NCBI GenBank assembly: GCA_018263435.1
Contig: JAANXD010000041.1
Span: 1-44,208 of the forward strand
DNA from: Candidatus Scalindua arabica
GTDB taxonomy: Bacteria; Planctomycetota; Brocadiia; Brocadiales; Scalinduaceae
Direction of reading: 5' to 3'
Length of the DNA: 44,208 bases
Shown piece after piece: positions 1 to 7,553 of the stretch. The notes beneath the pieces are model-generated. The model worked only from the letters and a program-made list of their open reading frames with translations. It searched no databases and had not been told where the DNA came from. Each line of letters begins with the position of its first letter. Position 1 is the first letter of the stretch. The position numbers and the translations under genes are program-made.

Positions 1-56
1 TCATTCTCAGGCAATACATCTCTTACCTCCTTTCTGGAGGTAAGTTTACCTGACAT
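1..56 (-). CDS. Possible 5' fragment of an ORF running off the left edge
   Basis: On the minus strand an ATG at 56 opens a frame that reads at least 18 codons (MSGKLTSRKEVRDVLPEN) to the window edge without a stop. No Shine-Dalgarno sequence is visible upstream and no family is recognisable. The same stretch contains a perfect inverted repeat (ttacctcc at 24-31 against ggaggtaa at 37-44), so it may be non-coding. Very uncertain. Confidence 0.2.
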   Translation of the reverse strand, partial: MSGKLTSRKEVRDVLPEN

Positions 57-98
57 TTTCTATTTGCCATATACTGACATTATCAATTTGCTGTGACA
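51..98. repeat. Imperfect 24-bp tandem repeat
   Basis: Two adjacent 24-bp units begin tgacattttctatttgc (51) and tgacattatcaatttgct (75). The first 17 bases differ at two positions and the remainder diverges. No function is assigned; such tandem units upstream of a gene can be regulator sites or the end of a mobile element. Confidence 0.4.
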
Positions 99-219
99 GG
101 AAAAAAATAACTGGGGGTTCAAAAGAGTTGCTTTTATGTACGGTTCTCAAGCTTTTTGCATGCAGTTGACAAAATACAACCTTGCAAGGTTTTCTGAAAG
201 TGACACTACTAAGGAAGAC

Positions 220-675
220 CTATGTGTCTGTTCTTATTGAAATCACTCGACTGACTTTCAGTATAGTGAGATAAAACAGTATGCTGAAAATGGAAAGGCT
301 TATTACTCCTATAAGATACTCACCGATATAAAATGTTACAGACAGAATAAAGATCATATTTATAAAATAAAATGCCGGCCCCATAAGGGCGTTTCCGGCA
401 TATTCTGTAGACCACCCCATATTCCTGTCTAACTTCTGGAAGCAGTATATAATTGCAATCCCTACCAGAAACCATCCCAGAAAATTAGACAAAGGTACTC
501 CAATACGGGTAGAGCTATACTCAGAAATGAAGGCAATAACATAAGCCAGGATAGTAAAGACTACAATTCTTTTCATTCCAAGCTGTAAACCACCTGCAAT
601 AAAGTACAATCCCAGCCATACAAAGACATACGGCCTTAATAAGATAGTGGATATGAATAATTCAAAGAGATCCAT
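220..675 (-). CDS. Carotenoid-biosynthesis-like (DUF422) membrane protein, internally shortened
   Basis: A 151-aa protein that is almost entirely hydrophobic, with about five membrane segments. The first half (TM helix, then AYVIAFISEYSSTRIG) and second half (GVPLSNFLGWFLVGIAIIY, then ALMGPAFYFINMIFILSVTFYIGEYL) resemble from memory the two ends of the COG2324/DUF422 carotenoid-biosynthesis membrane proteins, which are usually well over 200 aa. The middle of the family, normally between the R-T-G-F-P motif and the G-V-P-L-S-N-F motif, appears missing and the two are fused at one G-V-P. The ATG at 675 directly abuts the stop codon of the upstream gene, so translation is probably coupled. Family call is moderate; enzymatic function is doubtful given the deletion. 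Confidence 0.5.
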   Translation of the reverse strand: MDLFELFISTILLRPYVFVWLGLYFIAGGLQLGMKRIVVFTILAYVIAFISEYSSTRIGVPLSNFLGWFLVGIAIIYCFQKLDRNMGWSTEYAGNALMGPAFYFINMIFILSVTFYIGEYLIGVISLSIFSILFYLTILKVSRVISIRTDT

Positions 676-1410
676 CTATATTTTCTTCAAAACCCGTGTA
701 AGTTTGTCTTTTTCATTTTGTTTGGCATTAATCTCTTTCCATTTTGACTGAGGCAATATAACGCTCACATACAAACATATAAAGAAGAGAATCCCTTCTG
801 TTATACATATTCCTATAGGCATTCCAATATACTTCCCAAATGGAAACGCGATAATCTGACCGCCAACAAAATAAATGAGGAAAGGCATAAGGCCGCTTTT
901 CTTCTTACCTGTCATCTCGGCACTTAACTCTTCTATTTGCTTATCAATATTTATTTGTATTTCATTACTTTTTCTTTTTAACCGATCCTTTCTTCGTTTC
1001 AGCTTCGTAGATAAGAGCGTAAGTAGAATATCTGCTATGTATGCATCAAAAACCGAATCATTTTCCAGCATTTTATCTATTTCACTGTTTTCACCTTTTT
1101 CGTTCTCTTGGAACAATTCAACAGAATAATCCTTGGGTACATCATAACCTAACTTTTGAATACCATTTACGGCATTATTTAATATAACCACATTTTTCTT
1201 CTCTCCTTCTAATTTTTCTTTAACTTCTGCTTTTTTCTCGTCCCTGATCTCCTCGTACAATTTAACTATTTCAGGTTTTATTCCGTCAAAATCCAGTTCA
1301 CCACCAATCTTTAAACAGTAGATTATATCCTCTTTGATAGCCTTCTTTAATAATGGAACAGCTTTTTCCGGCCTGTTCAAAAGGGCATTATATTGAGCAT
1401 TCTGATACAT
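676..1410 (-). CDS. C-terminal part of a frameshifted TPR/coiled-coil membrane protein
   Basis: 244 aa from the first ATG, but the open frame continues upstream to about 1600 and encodes further TPR-like helices. It begins with a TPR-like unit (NAQYNALLNRPEKAVPLLKKA), continues through a charged, coiled-coil-prone middle (residues about 50-165) and ends with two membrane helices near residues 172-215. It is the continuation of the gene at 1557-2093: a one-base shift in an A7 run near 1588-1596 joins the two into one frame of about 472 aa. No known function. The helices suggest a membrane-anchored scaffold facing the cytoplasm. Confidence 0.6.
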   Translation of the reverse strand: MYQNAQYNALLNRPEKAVPLLKKAIKEDIIYCLKIGGELDFDGIKPEIVKLYEEIRDEKKAEVKEKLEGEKKNVVILNNAVNGIQKLGYDVPKDYSVELFQENEKGENSEIDKMLENDSVFDAYIADILLTLLSTKLKRRKDRLKRKSNEIQINIDKQIEELSAEMTGKKKSGLMPFLIYFVGGQIIAFPFGKYIGMPIGICITEGILFFICLYVSVILPQSKWKEINAKQNEKDKLTRVLKKI

Positions 1411-1556
1411 CGCCTCAGTAAAATCAGGCGAAAGCTTAACCGCTTCGTTTGTACACTCTTCAGCTTCCTCTATGAGGCCAAAATCACGTTTGATTAATGC
1501 CTTGTATAATAAAGCATAACTTGCGTAATAAGCAGCTTGCGATCTTCTGGCATTTT

Positions 1557-2093
1557 TTACGGCTTTTTCAAAATATTCCAGAGCCTTTTTTTGTCTATCT
1601 TATGAAAAAGGTAAATTATTCCAAGGCTTATACAAACAGAGAAATCCTTCACAGTTTGCGGTTCCAATTCTGTGAAATATACCAGTGCATCATCCAACTT
1701 ACCACTTGCATAAGCACCTTCCGCTTTGCCCCTGAGCGCATCAATTTGTTTATTAGAGACCCCACTAGTGGCTGTTATAATTCTCTTTAAATCTTCTCTA
1801 TCTTTCTCTATTAACCAGACAACATCAGATATTCCCCACTCGAATGCCGCTTTCAACCCGCGCATCCCCTGCCCGATACTTTTTATGTCATATTCAATAT
1901 CATGAACTACATCGACTTTTGCTTTCTGGCTTGAAATGATTGATTCTGCCGGGGCAATTATAGCAGAAATCATCTTACGCGTCTGCTTCTTCAAGGCTTC
2001 TTTTACCTCAACGATTTTATTGCCAGGTTTTATATCCTTATAATACGCCCTTCTCTTTTCCCATGGTGCAAGCTTATCTATATAAGTATCCAT
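1557..2093 (-). CDS. N-terminal part of the same frameshifted TPR protein
   Basis: About 178 aa. The preferred start is the ATG at 2093, because GGAG lies six bases upstream; a TTG twelve bases earlier is less likely. The protein is helical, with a basic N-terminus and a TPR-like unit near its end (GKAEGAYASGKLDDALVYF). After residues DK the frame runs through seven A residues and ends in an unlikely tail. Shifting by one base there gives KKALEYFEKAVKNARRSQAA, a normal TPR continuation into 676-1410. Either a homopolymer sequencing error, a real inactivating mutation, or slippage on the A run. The full protein is unrecognised. Confidence 0.55.
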   Translation of the reverse strand: MDTYIDKLAPWEKRRAYYKDIKPGNKIVEVKEALKKQTRKMISAIIAPAESIISSQKAKVDVVHDIEYDIKSIGQGMRGLKAAFEWGISDVVWLIEKDREDLKRIITATSGVSNKQIDALRGKAEGAYASGKLDDALVYFTELEPQTVKDFSVCISLGIIYLFHKIDKKRLWNILKKP

Positions 2094-2140
2094 CCTTTTC
2101 TCCAAATAAAAACGTATTTTTCAAACAAAACATCACAAAT

Positions 2141-2303
2141 ATTCAGCAGTGTCCGGTTAGGTTTTTGCAGGTACGGTTTTTATACCAGATTTGTCGAAAA
2201 ATACGTAGGGCGAGGCTTTAGCCTTGCGTGTATTGCACGAAAGCAAACCCTAAAGGATTGCCCTACGTGTTACATGCAAAAACCTAACCGGACACTACTG
2301 AAT
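2141..2303. mobile_element. 163-bp MITE-like element with 29-bp terminal inverted repeats
   Basis: The left end (2141-2169) and right end (2275-2303) are inverted copies matching at 28 of 29 bases, core tgtccggttaggtttttgca. A second, nested inverted repeat lies inside (acgtagggc near 2212 against gccctacgt near 2261). There is no coding capacity and no clear target-site duplication. It fills the gap between the divergent TPR and radical SAM genes. Structure is seen directly; mobility is inferred. Confidence 0.65.
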
Positions 2304-2330
2304 TTGAGTAACAATTAGTTAGGAGCTGTT

Positions 2331-4094
2331 TTGCAGGTTTCACTAATATTTCCACCTTCCTGGATTCCTTCTCAGCCATTTTTGAGCTTGCCATCATTAC
2401 AGGGCTTTCTAAAGAAAGAGGGTGTAGAAGATGTTTCAATACGTGATCTGAATATTGAGATAATGGATGCCTTGCTTTCTTCTGAACAAGTTAAGAAAAC
2501 TCACGCAAATATAATTGATAGACTCAGTAATATTACAGAACCATTTGGACATGAAAATAACGAAGCCGAAGTGTTTTCAAGGCTTGAGTGGGCAAGAGAC
2601 GTGATAGAGGGCGAAGATTTAGTTCAGAAAGTAGAATGGGCGAAGACAACATTGAAGACTGATGGGTTTTATGATCTTAATGATTATGTAGATTGTTGGA
2701 AGACTGTTGATATATGGCTGCAGGCATTTGGCATGTTGTACTACCCATCTGAAATCTCGATTGCTGATAATTCTATGAGATACAGTGTATATTCATCTAT
2801 AGATGTTATGAAGGCTTCTGGCGATGAATATGAAAACCCGTATCGAGACCTGTTTAAAGAGTATATGTTAGACTCTATAGTCAGTAAAGAGCCGGGGCTT
2901 GTTGGTATATCCGTAACCGCGACATCACAGATAATGCCTGCATTTACTCTGGCAAGGTTGCTGAAAGAAGTCAGTCGGGATATCCATATAACTATGGGTG
3001 GTAGCGTTTTCACGAAGCTTATTGATAATCTTAAGGACAATCATACGCTTTTTGAACTGGTAGATAGCTTCATAGTATTTGAAGGGGAACATGCGCTTTT
3101 AGGATTACTAGAACAGCTTGATGGCAAGAAGGATTTTACTAAGGTTCCTAATCTTGTTTATAGAGAAGGAAATCAGATTCGAGTTAATGAGCCGTTCCAT
3201 ATTGAGGAAATAAATTCACTGCCTACTCCTGATTATGATGGATTCCCTCTGGATCAGTATTTGTCTCCAATGAGGGTTCTACCATTACAAGGTTCAAGGG
3301 GGTGCTACTGGAGAAAATGTACATTTTGTAACCTCCATGTAGATAACCTGCGATTTCGGCTAAGAAATCTTGATTTAGTGCTTGAAGATATAGAAAAACT
3401 GAAAGAAAAGTATAATACAGAATTTATGTTCTTCAGTGATGAGTGCATGCCGGTAAAACAATTGGAAAATATGAGCACCAGATTAATTGAGGATGGTAAT
3501 AACATAAAGTGGATGGCAGGAGTCAGGTTTGATAAAGGGCTGACAAACGATGTATTAAACAAGGCAAGAGAAGCAGGATGTCTTAAGATGGTATTTGGCC
3601 TGGAGTCATCTAATAAAAGGGTACTGTCCTTAATGGACAAGGGGATTGAGACTGAAATCACTAAAAACATAATAGATTATTGTCTGGATGCAGACATTGC
3701 TGTACATATGTATGTTATAGTCGGCTTCCCATCAGAAACCAGGGAAGAAGCTCTTGAAACGCTTGATTTTGTAATATCAAATAAGAGATACATGGAGTCA
3801 AAAGGTGCGTCATGCCTTGCGTGTTTGTTTGAATTGGAAAAGCATGCTCCCATAATGCGTGATCCCGGAAAGTATGGATTGACAAAAATAGGACATCCAA
3901 AACAAGACGATTTAAGTCTTGGTTTCTTTTACGAGACAAACGAGGGGATGGCTCCTGAAGAGGCAACCAGTGTATACGAGTACGTAAAGACGGAGATTGA
4001 CAACAGACTGCCTATATTTCCATACAATTTCTCGATGTCAGACGGGTTGTTATACCTAGACCATTTTTCAGATAAGGTACACGAAGTTGCTTAG
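2331..4094 (+). CDS. B12-binding-type radical SAM protein
   Basis: 587 aa. The start is TTG 2331, five bases after an AGGAG at 2321-2325; no ATG fits. The N-terminus (VSLIFPPSWIPSQPFLSLPSLQGFL) and residues about 180-275 look like a cobalamin-binding Rossmann region (GLVGISVTATSQIMPAFTLARLL, then ITMGGSVF). The radical SAM core follows: SRGCYWRKCTFC gives the cluster cysteines C325, C330 and C333, spaced CX4CX2C rather than the usual CX3CX2C. FFSDECMP and MVFGLESSNKRVLSLMDKG are typical of B12-radical SAM barrels. Substrate is unknown; members include methylases and RiPP or lipid-modifying enzymes. The next gene follows within seven bases. Confidence 0.85.
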   Translation: MQVSLIFPPSWIPSQPFLSLPSLQGFLKKEGVEDVSIRDLNIEIMDALLSSEQVKKTHANIIDRLSNITEPFGHENNEAEVFSRLEWARDVIEGEDLVQKVEWAKTTLKTDGFYDLNDYVDCWKTVDIWLQAFGMLYYPSEISIADNSMRYSVYSSIDVMKASGDEYENPYRDLFKEYMLDSIVSKEPGLVGISVTATSQIMPAFTLARLLKEVSRDIHITMGGSVFTKLIDNLKDNHTLFELVDSFIVFEGEHALLGLLEQLDGKKDFTKVPNLVYREGNQIRVNEPFHIEEINSLPTPDYDGFPLDQYLSPMRVLPLQGSRGCYWRKCTFCNLHVDNLRFRLRNLDLVLEDIEKLKEKYNTEFMFFSDECMPVKQLENMSTRLIEDGNNIKWMAGVRFDKGLTNDVLNKAREAGCLKMVFGLESSNKRVLSLMDKGIETEITKNIIDYCLDADIAVHMYVIVGFPSETREEALETLDFVISNKRYMESKGASCLACLFELEKHAPIMRDPGKYGLTKIGHPKQDDLSLGFFYETNEGMAPEEATSVYEYVKTEIDNRLPIFPYNFSMSDGLLYLDHFSDKVHEVA

Positions 4095-4100
4095 AAAATA

Positions 4101-4514
4101 ATGAAAATATACTATAACCCAAAATTAAAAAACCTTTCAAGGAAACTAAGAAAAAAAGGTGTTCTTTCAGAAGTCTTGTTGTGGAATTGTTTAAAAAAGA
4201 AGCAAATGAAAGGATACCGTTTCATGCGGCAAAAGCCGATTGATAATTTCATAGTAGATTTTTGTTGTAGTAAATTACATTTGATTATAGAAATAGATGG
4301 TGCTAGCCATGAGGATAGATTTGATGCCGATAAATCCAGACAAGACAAGCTTGACCGTATGGGATTTTCATTTTTACGCTTCCATGATCTAGACGTTATG
4401 AAGAGCTTAGATGGAGTTCTAAAATGTGTTGAGTGTTGGATAGATGAATATGAGGGAAGACAACCCCCTTTATCCCCCTTTTTTAAGGGGGAATTAAAAG
4501 CAAGCCCCATTTAG
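4101..4514 (+). CDS. DUF559 (Vsr/very-short-patch-repair-like) nuclease-fold protein
   Basis: 137 aa. The N-terminal 115 residues match the DUF559 family: RKLRKKGVLSEVLLWNCLK, GYRFMRQKPIDNFIVDFCC, LHLIIEIDGASHE and GFSFLRFHDLDV. The D-F, E-I-D-G-x-x-H pattern fits a PD-(D/E)XK-like nuclease fold. DUF559 proteins are often single genes near repeats or restriction genes; the biological role is not established. The last 17 residues (QPPLSPFFKGELKASPI) are encoded by an inverted-repeat element (4461-4561), so the native C-terminus has been replaced or extended by repeat DNA. No Shine-Dalgarno sequence; it may be read by coupling from the radical SAM gene. Confidence 0.8.
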   Translation: MKIYYNPKLKNLSRKLRKKGVLSEVLLWNCLKKKQMKGYRFMRQKPIDNFIVDFCCSKLHLIIEIDGASHEDRFDADKSRQDKLDRMGFSFLRFHDLDVMKSLDGVLKCVECWIDEYEGRQPPLSPFFKGELKASPI

Positions 4515-4561
4515 GGGGCGAAAAAGTATTCCCCCTTAAAAAAGGGGGATAAAGGGGGTTG
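4461..4561. repeat. REP/MITE-like element with 34-bp perfect inverted repeat
   Basis: The arms 4461-4494 and 4528-4561 are exact inverted copies built from runs of C or G (ccccctttatccccc...). Each arm is itself partly palindromic (cccccttttttaaggggg), and a 33-base loop separates them. It overlaps the last 54 bases of the DUF559 gene and ends about 65 bp before the ferredoxin gene. As RNA it would form a very stable hairpin and could end or stabilise transcripts. Similar C-run palindromes are common dispersed repeats in other bacteria. Confidence 0.8.
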
Positions 4562-4627
4562 TGACTCATTTATCAATGGAGTTTAGTTAAACCCTGTAAA
4601 CGGCTACTTTTTAATCAGGTGACAAAA

Positions 4628-5242
4628 ATGGATGATGAGATAATAGACCACGGAAGAAGGGCGTTTTTCAAGGAAACATTTTCATCTATAGGAAATGTTG
4701 TAGGTGATATAGTTAAAACTAAAGTTACAGCAATAACTAATCCTGGTTCTGATCCTGACATCAATTCAAAACCAAGACGTTATATCAGACCACCTGGAGC
4801 TTTAAAAGAAAAAGAATTTCTTGCCATGTGTACTAAATGTGATGAATGCATTAAGGCGTGCCCGCATTATAGTATACGGAAACTAAATAAAGATTTTGAT
4901 ATTGCTGACGGAACACCCATTATTATACCAGAAGAAGCTCCCTGCTATATGTGTGAAGGGTTTCTATGTATAAAGGCGTGTAAAGACGGCGCTCTGATAG
5001 AGGTGAAGGAGAAGGAAGACGTTGTGATGGGCAAAGCGTATATCAATGAAGATAATTGTATGGCATACGGTGTACAATTTTGTGAGCAATGTGTAAAGAA
5101 TTGTCCAATCCCGGATGCAATGTATAAGGAAGATAATAAACCTGTAGTAAGAAGAGAAAAATGTGTGGGCTGTGGTATTTGCGAAACTGTATGCAATACT
5201 GTAAATCAGCCAATAGCCATCAAGATAGTTCCGGAACAGTAA
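4628..5242 (+). CDS. NapG/MauM-like ferredoxin with four [4Fe-4S] motifs
   Basis: 204 aa from ATG 4628, chosen because aggtga (4617-4622) sits five bases upstream; a GTG at 4619 is the alternative. Four cysteine clusters are visible: C68/71/74/78, C106/109/114/118, C144/152/155/159 and C179/182/185/189. This is the pattern of NapG/MauM periplasmic-type ferredoxins in quinol-to-nitrate-reductase electron transfer. The N-terminus has a twin-arginine-like RRAFFKE, but the following stretch is not clearly hydrophobic, so Tat export is uncertain. It is followed 96 bp later by an Mrp-type ATPase. Electron partner unknown. Confidence 0.8.
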   Translation: MDDEIIDHGRRAFFKETFSSIGNVVGDIVKTKVTAITNPGSDPDINSKPRRYIRPPGALKEKEFLAMCTKCDECIKACPHYSIRKLNKDFDIADGTPIIIPEEAPCYMCEGFLCIKACKDGALIEVKEKEDVVMGKAYINEDNCMAYGVQFCEQCVKNCPIPDAMYKEDNKPVVRREKCVGCGICETVCNTVNQPIAIKIVPEQ

Positions 5243-5264
5243 CTAATTTGAGAATTGAAGCATT

Positions 5265-5308
5265 GAGGGATTAAAGAATTCTTAAATTCCCCAATTCCTA
5301 AATCCCTC
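5265..5308. repeat. Short intergenic inverted repeat
   Basis: gagggatt (5265-5272) is inverted as aatccctc (5301-5308), with gaatt/aattc pairs inside, between the ferredoxin gene and the mrp-like gene. It may fold in RNA, but it lacks a U-tract and is not a convincing terminator. Confidence 0.4.
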
Positions 5309-5338
5309 CATTAAACAATAAGTATAAAGGTAAAATAT

Positions 5339-6202
5339 ATGAATGAATGTAAGAAGCTGTCTACGTGTGAGTTCTGCCGCGATTTTGAAACATGCAAAAA
5401 GCCTGAAAAAGGGTTGAAGCATAATGAATGGGCATTAAGTAACAGGATGGCCCTGATAAAGAAGAAGATTTTGGTTATGTCTAACAAGGGTGGTGTTGGC
5501 AAGAGTACTGTTACAGTCAATCTTGGAGTGGCCCTGGCCGAAATGGGTTATAAGGTAGGAATTGCAGATGTTGATATGCACGGTCCCAATATTCCGAAAA
5601 TGCTCGGAGTGGAAGGTGGAAGGCTTAAGGACAATGAGAACGGCATTGATCCATTATCTGTTAATGACAATCTCAAGATAGTTTCACTGGCTTTTCTTAT
5701 TGAAAGTCCGGATCAGCCTGTTGCATGGAGAGATACTGCAAAGTATGATTATCTCCGTGAACTGGTGGGCAGTATCAACTGGGGCGAACTTGACTATTTA
5801 CTGGCTGATTTACCTCCGGGTACAGGTCATGAGCCTATTACCATGATTGAGCTAATAGGAAAGGTAGATGGGGCCATCATAGTTACAACGCCTCAGGATG
5901 TTGCTTTGTTGGATGCGCAAAAAGCGATACTATTTGCAAAGGATAATGAGGTACCAGTGCTTGGGATTATTGAAAACATGAGTGTCCTGACCTGTCCTCA
6001 TTGCAATGAAGAGATAGATGTATTTAAATCAGGTGGAGGGAAAAGGATTGCCGATAAGATGAAGGTGCCTTTTCTTGGCAGGATACCTCTGGATCCTGAG
6101 ATTGTTTCCAGATGTGATGAGGGAAAGGCCTTTGTGGCAGGTGATAATGGTTCGAAGAATATATCCGCATTTAAGGAAATTACCGAGAAAATTGTGACAT
6201 AG
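5339..6202 (+). CDS. Mrp/NBP35-type Fe-S cluster carrier P-loop ATPase
   Basis: 287 aa. The P-loop SNKGGVGKST lies at residues 48-57 and is of the deviant Walker A type. DVDMHGPNIPKMLG and DYLLADLPPGTGHEP are the Mrp signature segments, and CPHC (C219, C222) is the bridging-cluster motif of ApbC/Mrp proteins. An N-terminal cysteine group (C4, C10, C13, C19) resembles NBP35, which binds an extra [4Fe-4S] cluster. The likely role is cytoplasmic assembly and transfer of Fe-S clusters, perhaps to the adjacent ferredoxin, radical SAM protein and MoaA. aaagg lies eight bases before the ATG. Confidence 0.88.
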   Translation: MNECKKLSTCEFCRDFETCKKPEKGLKHNEWALSNRMALIKKKILVMSNKGGVGKSTVTVNLGVALAEMGYKVGIADVDMHGPNIPKMLGVEGGRLKDNENGIDPLSVNDNLKIVSLAFLIESPDQPVAWRDTAKYDYLRELVGSINWGELDYLLADLPPGTGHEPITMIELIGKVDGAIIVTTPQDVALLDAQKAILFAKDNEVPVLGIIENMSVLTCPHCNEEIDVFKSGGGKRIADKMKVPFLGRIPLDPEIVSRCDEGKAFVAGDNGSKNISAFKEITEKIVT

Positions 6203-6369
6203 ACTCAAAACGTTTGTAGCCGTAGAACATGTAATTACATGGCAAAATTGTTTGTGGTTTTTTCTTAAATATTCTTTACAATATAGCCTTGATATAATTT
6301 ATTTCAAGAAGATCCATACTTTAACATTAATGTTGATTTGTAAATAATGAACAATTATTTAACATAAAA

Positions 6370-7347
6370 ATGATTGATAAACATTCCAGAAAAATAAGCT
6401 ATCTGCGGGTATCTGTTACAGATTTGTGTAATCTGAGATGTGTATACTGTATGCCGGCGGGTGGATCAGTACTGAGCAGTAAAGAAGAGATTCTCAGCCT
6501 TGAAGAGATACTGAAGCTTATAAAGCATGGGGTAAGTCTTGGTGTTAACAAGATAAGGATTACTGGTGGTGAACCACTCGTCAGGAAAGGCATCACCTCT
6601 CTTATCAGAAGAATCTCAGAGATCAGTGGTATTAATGATATAGCGTTAACCACAAACGGAGTCTATTTGAAGGAATATGCTGCTGTATTGAAAAAGAGTG
6701 GCCTCTCCAGATTAAACATCAGTCTGGATACCATGAGAGAAGATCGTTTTGCGGAAATCACACGAGGGGGCAATATTGCGGACGTTTTCGACGGGGTAGA
6801 GGCAGTATTAAAGGCAGGCTTCAGAGGCACAAAGATGAATGCAGTTATAATGCGTGGTGATAACGATGACGAAATACATGATTTTGTCAAATATATCATG
6901 GAGAGAGATATAGAGCTGAGATTCATAGAACTTATGGCTTCCGGATGGAAGGATATGGTTGATGAAGATCGCTTTATGCCGACTTCAGAGATAATGGAGA
7001 GGGTCCTGGAGGTTGGTGAGCTGGTACCGGATAAGCAGCGTGTTGGAGGTGGCCCTGCCACTATCTACAGGATAAAGGGTGCGTTGGGGTCAATAGGGTT
7101 TATCTCAGCGGTCTCAAAGCCATTCTGTAAGACCTGTAATCGTTTGAGGCTTACATCTGACGGCAAACTACGTTCGTGCCTTCTGAGTGGGGGAGATGTC
7201 GACATAAAAAGTATACTGCGGTCTTCCAATTTAGGTGAAAAAGAGATGCAGGATAAGCTGACAGAAGCTTTCATCAGGGCAACTGATATGAAGCCGGTCG
7301 TACATTCCGGAAGAAACAGTGCCGTAATGAACCAGATTGGTGGATGA
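6370..7347 (+). CDS. moaA: GTP 3',8-cyclase MoaA
   Basis: 325 aa, normal length for MoaA. This radical SAM enzyme carries out the first step of molybdenum cofactor synthesis, GTP to 3',8-cyclo-7,8-dihydro-GTP. The N-terminal cluster is DLCNLRCVYCMP (C20, C24, C27), ITGGEPLVR binds SAM, and the C-terminal substrate-binding cluster is C253, C256 and C270 in CKTCNRLRLTSDGKLRSC. The conserved C-terminal double glycine is present. There is no clear Shine-Dalgarno sequence. moaC follows after a repeat-filled gap. A Moco enzyme such as nitrate or nitrite oxidoreductase is presumably encoded elsewhere. Confidence 0.96.
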   Translation: MIDKHSRKISYLRVSVTDLCNLRCVYCMPAGGSVLSSKEEILSLEEILKLIKHGVSLGVNKIRITGGEPLVRKGITSLIRRISEISGINDIALTTNGVYLKEYAAVLKKSGLSRLNISLDTMREDRFAEITRGGNIADVFDGVEAVLKAGFRGTKMNAVIMRGDNDDEIHDFVKYIMERDIELRFIELMASGWKDMVDEDRFMPTSEIMERVLEVGELVPDKQRVGGGPATIYRIKGALGSIGFISAVSKPFCKTCNRLRLTSDGKLRSCLLSGGDVDIKSILRSSNLGEKEMQDKLTEAFIRATDMKPVVHSGRNSAVMNQIGG

Positions 7348-7360
7348 TAAAGATTTAATT

Positions 7361-7517
7361 AAAATTCGAAATACGAATATCGAAACTCGAAACAAATCCA
7401 AAATTCAAATACTCAAATTTTCAAAACCTAAAGAGTGTTCGTGGACTGAAATCCATTTGTTTTGAGTTTATAATTTTGGCTATTTGATATTGTTTCGAAT
7501 TTCGCGCTTCGGGTTTC
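7361..7517. repeat. AT-rich interspersed element, copy 1 (TcGAAAnnCGAAACAA family)
   Basis: The left arm (about 7361-7397, containing cgaaactcgaaacaaat) and right arm (about 7489-7517, containing attgtttcgaatttcg) are imperfect inverted copies. They are built of repeated cgaaa steps and flank an AT-rich middle. It fills the moaA-moaC gap. A second element with the same arm sequence lies at 21653-21779. No coding capacity. Confidence 0.55.
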
Positions 7518-7553
7518 TATATTTAGGTGCAATTCGTTGAATTGCCTTTTATC

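Noticed and set aside
130-165. atgtacggttctc near the left edge, similar to the 3' half of a group II intron domain V
   Set aside because: The matching 5' half (gagccgta...) is absent, and no intron-encoded protein is nearby. Too short to claim.
4112-4510. Long antisense ORF under the DUF559 gene
   Set aside because: The plus frame carries the clear family motifs; the antisense frame has none.
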